Assembly (NCBI GenBank): GCA_965228445.1
Contig: OZ245813.1
Span: forward strand, 2,356,001 to 2,420,000
Direction of reading: 5' to 3'
DNA: 64,000 bases
Source: Thalassobaculum sp965228445
Lineage (GTDB): Bacteria; Pseudomonadota; Alphaproteobacteria; Thalassobaculales; Thalassobaculaceae
In this document: one piece after another, positions 15,650 to 24,041 of the stretch
How positions within the stretch are numbered: position 1 is the stretch's first letter
Layout: the number at the start of each line of letters is the position of its first letter
Translations under genes and position numbers: made by a program
Notes under the pieces: model-generated
Databases searched by the model: none
Told to the model about the DNA's origin: nothing
The model's input: only the letters and a program-made list of their open reading frames with translations

Positions 15650-18070
15650 ATGAAATCCCAGTATCGCGCGGTGATCATCGGTGGCGGCGTGGTCGGCGCC
15701 AGCGTGCTGTACCACCTGACCAAGTTCGGCTGGACCGACATCGCTCTGATCGAGCGTGCGGAGCTGACAGCCGGTTCCACCTGGCACGCGGCGGCGGGCT
15801 TCCACCCGCTGAACGCCGACCCGAACATCGCCGCCCTGCAGGCCTACACGATCAAGCTCTACAAGGAGATCGAGGAGGAGAGCGGCCAGGCCGTCGGCGT
15901 GCACATGACCGGCGGGGTCAGCATCGCCTCCAAGCCGGAGCGCTGGGAGTGGCTGAAATCCGCCTGGGCGGTGTTCCAGACCATGGGCGTGGAGGAGGCC
16001 CGCCTGCTGACGCCGGAGGAGATCCGCGCGCTCAACCCGATCGCCGACCTGTCCGACGTGATCGGCGGCCTCTACGACCCGCATGAGGGCCATCTCGACC
16101 CCTACGGCACCACCCACGCCTATGCCGGGGCGGCGAAGAAGCGCGGCGCCGACGTGATCCTGCGCAACCGGGTGATCGAGCTTAATCCGCGGGCGGAAGG
16201 CGGCTGGGACGTGGTGACCGAGCAGGGCACCATTATCGCCGAGCACGTGGTCAACGCCGCCGGCCTATGGGCCAAGCAGGTCGGGCTGATGGCCGGGGTC
16301 GATCTGCCGGTAACGCCGATGGAGCACCACTATCTCGTCACCGAGCCGATCCCCGAGCTGGAGGGCCGGGAGCGCGAGATGTGCATGCTCACCGACCTGG
16401 AGGGCTTCACCTATTCCCGCCAGGAGCGCGGCGGCCTGCTGGTCGGGGTCTACGAGCTGACGCCGAAGCACTGGAACATGGAGGGTGCGCCCTGGGACTA
16501 CGGCATCGAGCTGATCCCGGAGGATATCGACCGGATCGCCCCGGAACTGGCCAAGGGGTTCGAGCGCTATCCGGTGCTGAACGACACCGGCATCCGCAAA
16601 TGGGTCAACGGCGCCTTCACCTTCGCGCCGGACGGCAACCCGCTGGTCGGTCCGGTGCCCGGGGTGCCGAACTACTGGCTCGCCTGCGGGGTGATGGCCG
16701 GGTTCAGCCAGGGCGGCGGCGTCGGCAAGTCCCTGGCCGAATGGATGATCCATGGCGAGCCGGAGGCCGACGTCTTCGGCATGGACATCGCCCGCTTCGG
16801 CAAATGGGCCTCCAACCGCGAATACCTGCGCCAGACCACGGGACAGTTCTACTCGCGCCGCTTCGTCATGGCGTATCCCAACGAGCAGCTTCCGGCCGGC
16901 CGCCCCCTGCGGGTGTCGCCGAGCCACGACGCCCATACCGCCGCGAACGCCCGCTTCGGGGTGAGCTGGGGGCTGGAGGTGCCGCTGTTCTTCGCCCCGT
17001 CGGCGGAGTTCGAGGAGACACCGACCCTGAAGCGCTCCAACGCCTTCGACATCGTCGCCGCCGAAACCAGGGCGGTGCGCGAGGGGGTAGGGCTGCTCGA
17101 TACCTCCGGCTACTCGCGCTACGAGATCGGCGGGCCGGGGGCGGCCAGGTGGCTGGACCGGATGCTGGCCTGCACCCTGCCGGCGGTGGGTCGGGCGAAG
17201 CTGGCACCGATGCTGTCGCCGAAAGGACGGCTGCGCGGCGACCTCACCGTGTTCAATTGGGACGGCGAGACCTTCTGGCTCATGGGCTCCTACTACCTGC
17301 GCCAGTGGCACATGCGTTGGTTCGACAGCCATGCCGAGACCGGGGTCACCGTGCGCGACATCTCAGACGCCTGGACCGGCTGGCTGGTCTCCGGCCCGAA
17401 CGCCCGAACGCTGATGGAACGGGTGGTGGTGAACGACAGCGTGGCCGCCGGCGACTTCCGCTTCATGGCCTGCCGCGACGTGGATATCGGCCTGACCCGG
17501 GCCAAGGTCGGACGGCTCTCGGTGCTGGGGGAGTTGGGCTACGAGATCAACGTGCCGGCCCCGGAGCATCGGATGCTGCGCGACGCCCTGATCGCCGCCG
17601 GCGAGGGGCTGGGACTGGCCCCGGTCGGCGGGTATGCCGCCAACGCCATGCGGCTGGAGAAGAGCTACGGCGTGTGGTCGACCGAGTTCACCCAGGCCTA
17701 TACGCCAGGGATGACCGGGCTCGACCGATGGATCGCCTTCGACAAGCCGGATTTCATCGGCCGCGAGGCGGCGCTGAAGGAGAAGGAGGCGGGAGTGCCG
17801 ACGCAGCGGCTGGTGACACTGGCGGTGGACGCGGATGGGGCGGATGCGCGCGGGTTCGAGCCGGTCTGGGTCGACGGCACGCGGGTCGGGTTCGTGACCT
17901 CGGGCGGGTATGGGCATTCGGTCGGCAAGAGTCTCGCCATGGCGCTGGTGGACAGTGAAGTGGCGGTCGAAGGGACGGCGGTGGATGTCCACGTGGTCGG
18001 CGTGAAGCGCCCGGCGCGGGTGATCGCCGACAGCCCGTACGACCCGACCGGCGCCCGGCTGCGGGGGTGA
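15650..18070 (+). CDS. Dimethylglycine/sarcosine dehydrogenase-type flavoprotein (DAO + GcvT domains)
   Basis: Oxidative N-demethylase of 806 residues. The N-terminal DAO domain (~1-375) begins with the FAD dinucleotide motif GGGVVGASV and carries STWHAAAG with His46 in the position that binds FAD covalently in sarcosine/dimethylglycine dehydrogenases. It is followed by a FAO_M-like linker and a GcvT-like tetrahydrofolate domain (~430-800) that would take up the formaldehyde released, giving 5,10-methylene-THF. Substrate is probably dimethylglycine, sarcosine or a related N-methyl amine; which one cannot be read from sequence. Start ATG 15650 has GGGAGG upstream. It stands alone downstream of glk, and a second DAO enzyme follows. 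Confidence 0.9.
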   Translation: MKSQYRAVIIGGGVVGASVLYHLTKFGWTDIALIERAELTAGSTWHAAAGFHPLNADPNIAALQAYTIKLYKEIEEESGQAVGVHMTGGVSIASKPERWEWLKSAWAVFQTMGVEEARLLTPEEIRALNPIADLSDVIGGLYDPHEGHLDPYGTTHAYAGAAKKRGADVILRNRVIELNPRAEGGWDVVTEQGTIIAEHVVNAAGLWAKQVGLMAGVDLPVTPMEHHYLVTEPIPELEGREREMCMLTDLEGFTYSRQERGGLLVGVYELTPKHWNMEGAPWDYGIELIPEDIDRIAPELAKGFERYPVLNDTGIRKWVNGAFTFAPDGNPLVGPVPGVPNYWLACGVMAGFSQGGGVGKSLAEWMIHGEPEADVFGMDIARFGKWASNREYLRQTTGQFYSRRFVMAYPNEQLPAGRPLRVSPSHDAHTAANARFGVSWGLEVPLFFAPSAEFEETPTLKRSNAFDIVAAETRAVREGVGLLDTSGYSRYEIGGPGAARWLDRMLACTLPAVGRAKLAPMLSPKGRLRGDLTVFNWDGETFWLMGSYYLRQWHMRWFDSHAETGVTVRDISDAWTGWLVSGPNARTLMERVVVNDSVAAGDFRFMACRDVDIGLTRAKVGRLSVLGELGYEINVPAPEHRMLRDALIAAGEGLGLAPVGGYAANAMRLEKSYGVWSTEFTQAYTPGMTGLDRWIAFDKPDFIGREAALKEKEAGVPTQRLVTLAVDADGADARGFEPVWVDGTRVGFVTSGGYGHSVGKSLAMALVDSEVAVEGTAVDVHVVGVKRPARVIADSPYDPTGARLRG

Positions 18071-18096
18071 GCGGGATGGGTTCCGTCACGCCGATG

Positions 18097-18178
18097 GCTG
18101 GATCCCGGACTGAATTCGGGAAATGGTTGGAGTTCAAACATCTTCCCTCTCTCCCCGGATTTAGTCCGGGGCCCAGGG
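18097..18178. repeat. Intergenic palindromic element A2
   Basis: Contains GGATCCCGG with its partner near 18115 and the hairpin CCCCGGATTTAGTCCGGGG at its right end, then CCCAGG. Same building blocks as A3, A5 and A7. Confidence 0.7.
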
Positions 18179-18249
18179 TTCAGCGTGTCGGGACGTCGCC
18201 GAGCAGCCCCCGCGGTCCGAGCATCACGCCGGTGCGCTCCATCACGTCG

Positions 18250-18332
18250 ACGTCTCGGTCCCGGCGCGAGGCCGGGAAGACGTTCGTGTCTGGAATTTCT
18301 CCCGTCTCCCCGGTCTTGAGCCGGGATGCAGG
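18250..18332. repeat. Intergenic palindromic element A3
   Basis: Hairpin CCCGGC-GCGAG-GCCGGG followed by AAGACG, and on the other side CGTCTCCCCGG-TCTTGAG-CCGGGATG. The two halves are inverted relative to each other, as in A5 and A7. Confidence 0.7.
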
Positions 18333-18385
18333 CATGCGGATCGCCGGATCCCAGAACCCGAAGCACCGATGAAAGGATCGGGCCC

Positions 18386-19690
18386 ATGACCAGAACCGCA
18401 GATGCCGTCATCATCGGGGCCGGGGTGATCGGCGCCGCGGTCGCCTTCGAACTGGCGAAAAGGGGATGGAAGACCCTGACCGTCGACCGCAACGCCCAGG
18501 CCGGGCACGGCTCCACAAGCGGGTCCTGCGCCATCATCCGCACCTACTACTCCACCCTCGACGGCACCGCCTTCGCCTGGGAGGGCTACCACTACTGGCG
18601 CGACTGGGCCGACTACCTGGAGGTGCGACCGGACGCCCTCGCCCGGTTCCGGGAATGCGGCGCCCTGGTGATGAAGACCCAGGGCAATGACTTCATGGCC
18701 CGCCACATGGAGAATGCCGACACCCTGGCGGTGCCCTACGAGGAGTGGAGCCCGGCGCAGATCCAGGCCCGCCTACCCGGCACCAGCATGGCGCAGTTCC
18801 ATCCGGCCAAATCCGGCAGCGATCCGGAGTTCGGCCAACCGACCGGCGGCGACCTGCGCGGTGCGGTGTTCTGGCCCAGGGCCGGCTACGTGACCGACCC
18901 CGCTCTGGCCGCCCAGAACCTCGCCGACGCCGCCAAGGCCAAGGGGGCCGATTTCCTCTACGCCGCCACGGTGACGGAGATCCTGCAGCAGGACGGCAAG
19001 ACCACCGGCGTGCGCCTGGCCGACGGCGCGGAGATCCACGCTCCGATGGTCATCAACGTCGCCGGCCCCGCCTCCTCCCGGATCAACGCGCTGGCGGGTG
19101 TCACCGGGGAGATGACCCTCTCGACCCGCGCCCTGCGCCAGGAGGTGGTCCACGTCCCCGCCCCCGCCGGGCTCGATTTCGAGCGCGACGGCATGGTGCT
19201 CTCGGACAGCGACATCGCCGTCTACTGCCGCCCGGAGCACGGCAACAACATCCTGATCGGCAGCGAGGATCCGCCCTGCGACGCGCATGTCTGGGTCGCG
19301 GACGACACCGACTACGACCGGGAGTTCTCCGAACAGTGGCGCGTCCAGGCCCTGCGCTACGCCCAGCGCCTGCCGAGCCTCGGCATCCCGAGCCGGATGA
19401 AGGGCGTGGTCGATCTCTACGACGTGACCGAGGACTGGATCCCGATCTACGACAAGACCTCGCTCGGCGGCTACTACATGGCCTGCGGCACCAGCGGCAA
19501 CCAGTTCAAGAACGCGCCGGTGGCCGGAAAAATGATGGCGGCCCTTGTCGAATACGGCGCGGACGGACACGATCACGACACCGCCCCGCTCTCCTTCCGC
19601 CTGCCCTATCTCAGCCGTGACATCGATGTCGGCTTCTATTCCCGCAAGCGCAGCATCAACCAGGAGAGCAGCTTCTCGGTCCTGGGATGA
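18386..19690 (+). CDS. FAD-dependent amine/amino acid oxidoreductase (DAO family)
   Basis: A 434-residue single-domain DAO flavoenzyme. The FAD-binding motif is IIGAGVIGAAVAFELAKRG at the N-terminus; the loop GHGSTSGSCAIIR follows at ~45-57, and the C-terminal FAD motif is the GGYYMACGTSGNQFKNAP region at ~370. The STSGS loop resembles the sarcosine oxidase beta subunit (SoxB) and related secondary-amine oxidases more than the covalent-His type of the previous gene. ATG 18386 is preceded by AAAGGATCGGG. The TetR gene starts 10 bases downstream, so this gene and its likely regulator form an operon. Substrate not identifiable; an N-methyl amine or D-amino acid is likely. Confidence 0.85.
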   Translation: MTRTADAVIIGAGVIGAAVAFELAKRGWKTLTVDRNAQAGHGSTSGSCAIIRTYYSTLDGTAFAWEGYHYWRDWADYLEVRPDALARFRECGALVMKTQGNDFMARHMENADTLAVPYEEWSPAQIQARLPGTSMAQFHPAKSGSDPEFGQPTGGDLRGAVFWPRAGYVTDPALAAQNLADAAKAKGADFLYAATVTEILQQDGKTTGVRLADGAEIHAPMVINVAGPASSRINALAGVTGEMTLSTRALRQEVVHVPAPAGLDFERDGMVLSDSDIAVYCRPEHGNNILIGSEDPPCDAHVWVADDTDYDREFSEQWRVQALRYAQRLPSLGIPSRMKGVVDLYDVTEDWIPIYDKTSLGGYYMACGTSGNQFKNAPVAGKMMAALVEYGADGHDHDTAPLSFRLPYLSRDIDVGFYSRKRSINQESSFSVLG

Positions 19691-19700
19691 GGAATTCGCC

Positions 19701-20372
19701 GTGAACGATGCCGGCCCATCAGCCAACGCCCGCCTGACCCACACCAAGGCGACACGGGAGGACTGGATCCGAGCGGCCCTGGAGACCCTGATCAGCGACG
19801 GGGTGGACAGCGTGAAAGTGCTGACCCTGGCCGACAGGCTCGGCGTCTCGCGCTCCAGCTTCTACTGGTATTTCCGCAACCGCGACCGGCTGCTGGATGC
19901 CCTGCTGGCGCACTGGCAGGACACCAACACCCGCGCCGTGGTCGAACAGGCGGCCCTGCCCTCGACCTCCATCGTGCACGGGGTGACCCATATCTTCCGC
20001 TGCTGGGTCGACGAGCGGCTGTTCGACCCGCGCCTGGACTTCGCCGTGCGCGACTGGGCCCGGCGGTCGGAGGCGGTGCGCGCCGAACTGGACCGGGCCG
20101 ACGAAACGCGGGTGGCCGCCATCGCCGAGCTGTTCCGCCGGCACGGCTGGGCCGAGGGCGAGGCCTTCGTGCGCGCCCGGGTCCTGTACTTCATGCAGAT
20201 CGGCTACTACGCCCTCGACCTGGGCGAGACCCTGGAGGAGCGCAAGGCCCAGACGGCCCACTACCTGAAGACCTTCACCGGCCAGGACCCGACGCCCGAC
20301 GAACTCGACCCGTACATGGCCTGGATGGACCAGATGGCCGCCCGGTCCGGAGCGACCCGCCCTACCGGATGA
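19701..20372 (+). CDS. TetR family transcriptional regulator
   Basis: A 223-residue regulator. The HTH is LTLADRLGVSRSSFYWYFRNRDRL near residues 35-60 by family pattern (alpha 3 is the RSSFYWYF part); the rest is a ligand-binding helical bundle with no family-specific label. The likely start is GTG 19701, 10 bases after the stop of the flavoprotein gene with GATGAGGA as ribosome site; an earlier in-frame start would overlap that gene by ~146 bases and is unlikely. It probably controls the adjacent oxidoreductase. Its last 11 bases overlap the end of the convergent NTF2-like gene. Confidence 0.88.
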   Translation: MNDAGPSANARLTHTKATREDWIRAALETLISDGVDSVKVLTLADRLGVSRSSFYWYFRNRDRLLDALLAHWQDTNTRAVVEQAALPSTSIVHGVTHIFRCWVDERLFDPRLDFAVRDWARRSEAVRAELDRADETRVAAIAELFRRHGWAEGEAFVRARVLYFMQIGYYALDLGETLEERKAQTAHYLKTFTGQDPTPDELDPYMAWMDQMAARSGATRPTG

Positions 20373-20742
20373 TCTTCCAGTAGGTGTCCTTCTTGGTCAC
20401 CTTGCCGTCCTTGAATTCCCAAAGGTCGCAGCCGAGATAGGCGAAGGGCTCGCCGCCCTGCGGGGTGCCCTTGACCACCCATTCGGAGATCGCCTTGCTG
20501 TCGTCGACGATCCAGTGGCGGATGTCCTCCCAGCGCATGTCCGGGATCTGGCTGTAGCGGTCGCTCAGCACCTGGCCGATCTCCGCCTTGCCGTGACAGA
20601 CGCGCCCCTCCGGCGGGGTCGGGCCGCTGGCCATCACCCAGACACAGTCCTCCACGAAATGCGACAGGATCCCGTCGACGTCGTGGCGGTTGAACCCGTC
20701 CTGGATCTCGTCCAGCAGCGCGATGGTGATCAGTCCGGCCAT
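20362..20742 (-). CDS. NTF2-like / SnoaL-like small protein
   Basis: 126 residues with the alpha+beta cone fold pattern of the NTF2 superfamily: LDEIQDGFNRHDVDGILSHF helix then beta strands with WVMASGPTP and EWVVKGTPQGGEPFAYLGCD. Such proteins include ketosteroid isomerase-like enzymes and polyketide cyclases; the catalytic residues are not conserved enough to assign a reaction. It is the last gene of a leftward run (SDR, aminotransferase, homoserine acetyltransferase, this gene) with a 38-base gap to the preceding one. Its 3' end overlaps the convergent TetR gene by 11 bases. Confidence 0.82.
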   Translation of the reverse strand: MAGLITIALLDEIQDGFNRHDVDGILSHFVEDCVWVMASGPTPPEGRVCHGKAEIGQVLSDRYSQIPDMRWEDIRHWIVDDSKAISEWVVKGTPQGGEPFAYLGCDLWEFKDGKVTKKDTYWKIIR

Positions 20743-20780
20743 GGGCCCGTCTCCTCCGGTTGGGGGTCGATGCGATGCGG

Positions 20781-21701
20781 TCAGCGGTTTCCGATCTCGT
20801 TCATGTCGAACGGGGTGGTCTGGTAGATCTCATTGATCCAGTTGCAGAACAGCAGATAGGCTTGGCTGCGCCAGCGGTTCTCCGGCGGCAGGGACGGATC
20901 GTTGTTCGGGAAGTAGTCGTGCGGCACGTCGATCCGCTTGCCGCCCTCCACGTCGCGGAAATACTCCTCGCCCAGGGAGAGCGAGTCGTATTCGATGTGG
21001 TTGAACATGTGCAGCGACCGGCATTTCGGGTCGTCCAGCAGGCACAGGCCCGTGTCCTTGGACTCCACCAGCACCTCCATCCCGCTATCCGCCGGAATGT
21101 CCTCGGAGCGGACCTCGGTCCAGCGCGACACCGGGATCACGAAATTGTCGGAGAAGCCACGCAGGTAGCGCGAGGTGCTGTCGAGCGCCTGATGCCGGAA
21201 CACGCCGAAGGCCTTCTTCGGCAGGTCGTATTTCGGCATGCCGTGGAAATGGTGGACGGCGGCCTGCGCACCCCAGCAGATGTTGAGGCAGCCATGCACG
21301 TTGGTCTGGGTCCAGTCGAAGATGCGGCGCAGCTCGTCCCAGTAGGTGACCTCCTCGTATTCCAGCTGTTCGATCGGCGCGCCGGTGATGATGAAGCCGT
21401 CGAACCGCTGATCCTGGATGTCCTCCCAGTTCTGATAGAACGAGATGATGTGGTCGCTGGAGGTGTTGCGGGCGACGTGGTTGGTGATCTTCACCAGGCT
21501 CAACTCGACCTGCAACGGCGTAGCACCCAGCAGCCGGGCGAACTGGGTCTCCGTGCGGATCTTGTTCGGCATCAGGTTCAGCAGGCCGATCCGCATCGGG
21601 CGGATGTCCTGGCGGATGGCGGTGGTCTCGTCCATCACCGCCACACCCTCAGCCTCGAGCTGGGCCCGGGCAGGCAGGTCGTCGGGGATCTTGATCGGCA
21701 T
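20781..21701 (-). CDS. metAA: Homoserine O-acetyltransferase (MetA family)
   Basis: Activates homoserine for methionine synthesis; 306 residues, cytoplasmic. The MetA triad is in place: Cys142 (LNICWGAQ), His235 and Glu237 (MFNHIEYDS). Residue 111 is Glu (TGAPIEQLEYEE), where E. coli MetA has Gly; published work on MetA ties Glu111 to acetyl-CoA and Gly111 to succinyl-CoA use, so this should be an acetyltransferase despite the usual 'succinyltransferase' label. No standard ribosome site precedes ATG 21701; instead a stable hairpin ends three bases before it. It lies 56 bases after the aminotransferase gene, likely co-transcribed. Confidence 0.93.
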   Translation of the reverse strand: MPIKIPDDLPARAQLEAEGVAVMDETTAIRQDIRPMRIGLLNLMPNKIRTETQFARLLGATPLQVELSLVKITNHVARNTSSDHIISFYQNWEDIQDQRFDGFIITGAPIEQLEYEEVTYWDELRRIFDWTQTNVHGCLNICWGAQAAVHHFHGMPKYDLPKKAFGVFRHQALDSTSRYLRGFSDNFVIPVSRWTEVRSEDIPADSGMEVLVESKDTGLCLLDDPKCRSLHMFNHIEYDSLSLGEEYFRDVEGGKRIDVPHDYFPNNDPSLPPENRWRSQAYLLFCNWINEIYQTTPFDMNEIGNR

Positions 21702-21704
21702 CAG

Positions 21705-21729
21705 CGGCCCCCGCTCTCAGCGAGGGCCG
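21705..21729 (-). promoter_or_regulatory. RNA hairpin abutting the metAA start codon
   Basis: On the transcribed strand CGGCCCTCGCT pairs with AGCGGGGGCCG around a GAG loop: 11 pairs including one U-G, ending 3 bases before the ATG. It occupies the ribosome-site position, so it could limit translation. It does not look like the SAM-II riboswitch known from alphaproteobacterial methionine genes. Confidence 0.5.
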
Positions 21730-21757
21730 ACGCAGTCGATGACGATTGGGTCAATGT

Positions 21758-22990
21758 CTAACTCCGTTCCACATTGCGGCCGCGGGCCGGGACACCGAAT
21801 TCGCGGTGACAGATCTCGGCGAGCCGGGCCATTCCTTCCCTGATCGTCTCCGCCGAGGGATGGGCGAAGCAGATGCGGATGCGACGCTTACCGGATTCCG
21901 GATCGGCCGACCACTCCGCACCGGGGTTTACCGCAACTCCCTCGGCCGCCGCCACCTGGGCGAGACGGGTGGTGTCGACCTCCGCCGGCAGGGTCACCCA
22001 CAGGAAGATGCCTCCGGTCGGCCGTGTGAACTCCGCCGCCGTGCCGAATTCCGCCTCCAGCGCCTCCACAAGGGCGTCGGCCTTGCCCTTCAGAATCGTG
22101 TTCAGCGACCCGACATGGGCGTCGAAATCCTTGGCGAACTCGGCAAGCAGAAGCTGTTCGACCGCCCCGGTGCCGCCGTCCGACTTCTGCGCCAGGATCC
22201 GGCTCAGCACCGGCCAGTCGGCGACCACATAGCCGACGCGAAGCGCGGGGGCGATCGACTTGGAGAAGGAGCCGCAATAGACCACCCGGCCGCTGTCATC
22301 GAGCGCCCGGATCGCCGGCGGTCGCTTGTCGGCATAGGGGCCGTCGAAGATCAGGTCGCAGTAGCAGTCGTCCTCGAAGATCGCGATGCCGTGCTGCTCG
22401 GCCAGCGTCAGCATCTCGCGGCGGCGCTCCAGCGACAGCACGGTGCCGGTCGGGTTCTGCACCGTGGGGATGGTGTAGATGAACTTCACCCGCTTGCCGG
22501 CCGCCTTGAGGCGGTCGAGCGTCTGCGCCAGCGCGTCCATGCGCATGCCGTCATCGTCGACCGGCACGCCGACCCAGTCGACGCCGAGCTTCTTCAGCTT
22601 GGTCATCGCCCCGCCGTAGCAGGCCTCTTCGATGATCACCGTGTCGCCCGGTTCCAGGAACGCGTTGTTCACCAGATCCATCGCCTGCAGCGAGCCGCCG
22701 GTGATCAGCACCTCGTCCGGGTCGGTCTTCATCCCGGCCCGACGTTCCAGGATCTTGGCCACCGCCTCGCGCAGGGGGCGGTAGCCTTGCGGGCCGCTCT
22801 GCATCCCGTAGGTGGCGAGGGTGTTGCCCTCGCGCAGCAGGGCACGGCTGACCGCGTCGGCCAGGACCTGCACCGGGATGCTGTCGCCGTCATTGTGACC
22901 GCCGACGAAGTTGTATTTCGGAAAGCCGCCGAACTTGCCGGCAGCGGGGGGCAGCTTGGGATTGAGCAGCGGGGCGAAATCGAAAGGCAT
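21758..22990 (-). CDS. PLP-dependent aminotransferase, class I/II (2-aminoadipate/MocR-fold type)
   Basis: A 410-residue fold-type I aminotransferase. The Schiff-base Lys244 is in CGSFSKSIAPALRVGY; the NPTG motif is PTVQNPTGTVLS near residue 178; the phosphate-binding region is ITGGSLQAMDL at ~97. The sequence resembles the kynurenine/2-aminoadipate aminotransferase and MocR C-terminal domain group, but no DNA-binding domain is present. It lies between an SDR gene and metAA in the same direction (56-base gaps on both sides), suggesting a role in amino acid metabolism. Amino donor and acceptor are unknown. Confidence 0.88.
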   Translation of the reverse strand: MPFDFAPLLNPKLPPAAGKFGGFPKYNFVGGHNDGDSIPVQVLADAVSRALLREGNTLATYGMQSGPQGYRPLREAVAKILERRAGMKTDPDEVLITGGSLQAMDLVNNAFLEPGDTVIIEEACYGGAMTKLKKLGVDWVGVPVDDDGMRMDALAQTLDRLKAAGKRVKFIYTIPTVQNPTGTVLSLERRREMLTLAEQHGIAIFEDDCYCDLIFDGPYADKRPPAIRALDDSGRVVYCGSFSKSIAPALRVGYVVADWPVLSRILAQKSDGGTGAVEQLLLAEFAKDFDAHVGSLNTILKGKADALVEALEAEFGTAAEFTRPTGGIFLWVTLPAEVDTTRLAQVAAAEGVAVNPGAEWSADPESGKRRIRICFAHPSAETIREGMARLAEICHREFGVPARGRNVERS

Positions 22991-23046
22991 CGGGTTTCCT
23001 CCGGGAGGGTCTCTTCGGACCGTTTCTTGATTGGTCGGCGATCTGT

Positions 23047-23835
23047 CTATTTGTTGGCGAAACTGCCGCCGCGCGAGCCCATGCCGCCGTCCACGGTGAC
23101 GACCTGGCCGGTGAAGTAGCTCGCCCGGTCGCTGACCAGGAAGGCGACGGTATCGGCCACCTCGGGCACGGTGGCGGCGCGCTGGATCGGCATGCCCGCC
23201 ATGTAGCTCTTCCAGTTGTCCTCGCTGCCGCCGTCCTGCACGGCGCGGGTCTTCAGCAGCCCGATCAGGCGCTCGGTCTGCACCGGGCCGGGGCTGACGG
23301 CGAAGACGCGCACGCCGTATTCCAGGCTGACCCCGCCGACCGCCTTGGTGAAGGCGTTGAGGCCGGCATTGCCGGTGGTGCCGGCGACGTAGCTGAAATC
23401 CGTCTTGTCGGCGGCGAGACCGGTGACGTTGCAGATCACCCCGTGGCCGCGCTGCTTCATGGCGGCGAAGAACTTCCGGGTCATGTTGATGTAGCCGAAG
23501 ACCTTGAGCTCCCAGGCGTCGCGCCAGCGCTCCTCCACCATGGCCTCGATATCGCCGGCCGGGATGGCGCCGGCATTGTTCACCAGGATGTCCGGGATGC
23601 CGGCGGCGGCGAGCTCGTCGATCACGCCGGAGGCGGTGATGTCGCAGGCATGGACCGCGACGGTCACCCCGTAGGCGTCACGCAATTCGGCGGCGGCCGT
23701 CTCCAGCATGTCGCCGGACCGCGCCGCCAGGCGCAGGTTGCAGCCCTCCGCCGCCAGGCTTTCGGCCACGCCGCGGCCGATTCCCTTCGACGCCCCGGTG
23801 ATCAGCGCGGTCTTTCCCTTTACGCCCAGATCCAT
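23047..23835 (-). CDS. SDR family oxidoreductase with altered catalytic residues
   Basis: A 262-residue short-chain dehydrogenase. Cofactor motifs are good: TGASKGIGRG at 14-23 and NNAG at 86-89. The catalytic part differs: the expected YxxxK reads Y149-VAG-T153 (DFSYVAGTTGNAGL), and the expected Ser is Thr138 (NVTGLAADK). Without the Lys the normal proton relay cannot work, so either another residue substitutes or it is an atypical subfamily. First gene of a leftward run with the aminotransferase and metAA, divergent from the beta-lactamase gene. The C-terminus has the usual GGM of SDRs. Confidence 0.87.
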   Translation of the reverse strand: MDLGVKGKTALITGASKGIGRGVAESLAAEGCNLRLAARSGDMLETAAAELRDAYGVTVAVHACDITASGVIDELAAAGIPDILVNNAGAIPAGDIEAMVEERWRDAWELKVFGYINMTRKFFAAMKQRGHGVICNVTGLAADKTDFSYVAGTTGNAGLNAFTKAVGGVSLEYGVRVFAVSPGPVQTERLIGLLKTRAVQDGGSEDNWKSYMAGMPIQRAATVPEVADTVAFLVSDRASYFTGQVVTVDGGMGSRGGSFANK

Positions 23836-24041
23836 GTCCGTTTCCCGTTCGGATTGTTCATTTGTTGGCCGGCAAGAATGGCAAAGCGCGACGCCCCTGA
23901 TAAGCGCCTATCCGTGGCGGGCCTCTTCCCTGTCAGGACCCGGCCGCAAGGCGACGGTATTGCGGCGGCCGGCGCCATCATGCAGACCTGTTTTCGCGTC
24001 CAACTCCGCCACCGCCAGCCCACCCGGACGAAAGGCCCGAC

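Larger units (their letters stand above)
18071..18385. other. 315-bp intergenic region carrying two A-type elements
   Basis: Between two rightward flavoprotein genes. It is almost filled by two hairpin-bearing repeats (A2 at 18097-18178 and A3 at 18250-18332), leaving little space for a promoter except the last 50 bases before the next gene. Confidence 0.6.

Noticed and set aside
21702..21757. SAM-II riboswitch upstream of the homoserine acetyltransferase
   Set aside because: The sequence does not match the SAM-II pseudoknot pattern; only a simple hairpin is seen.
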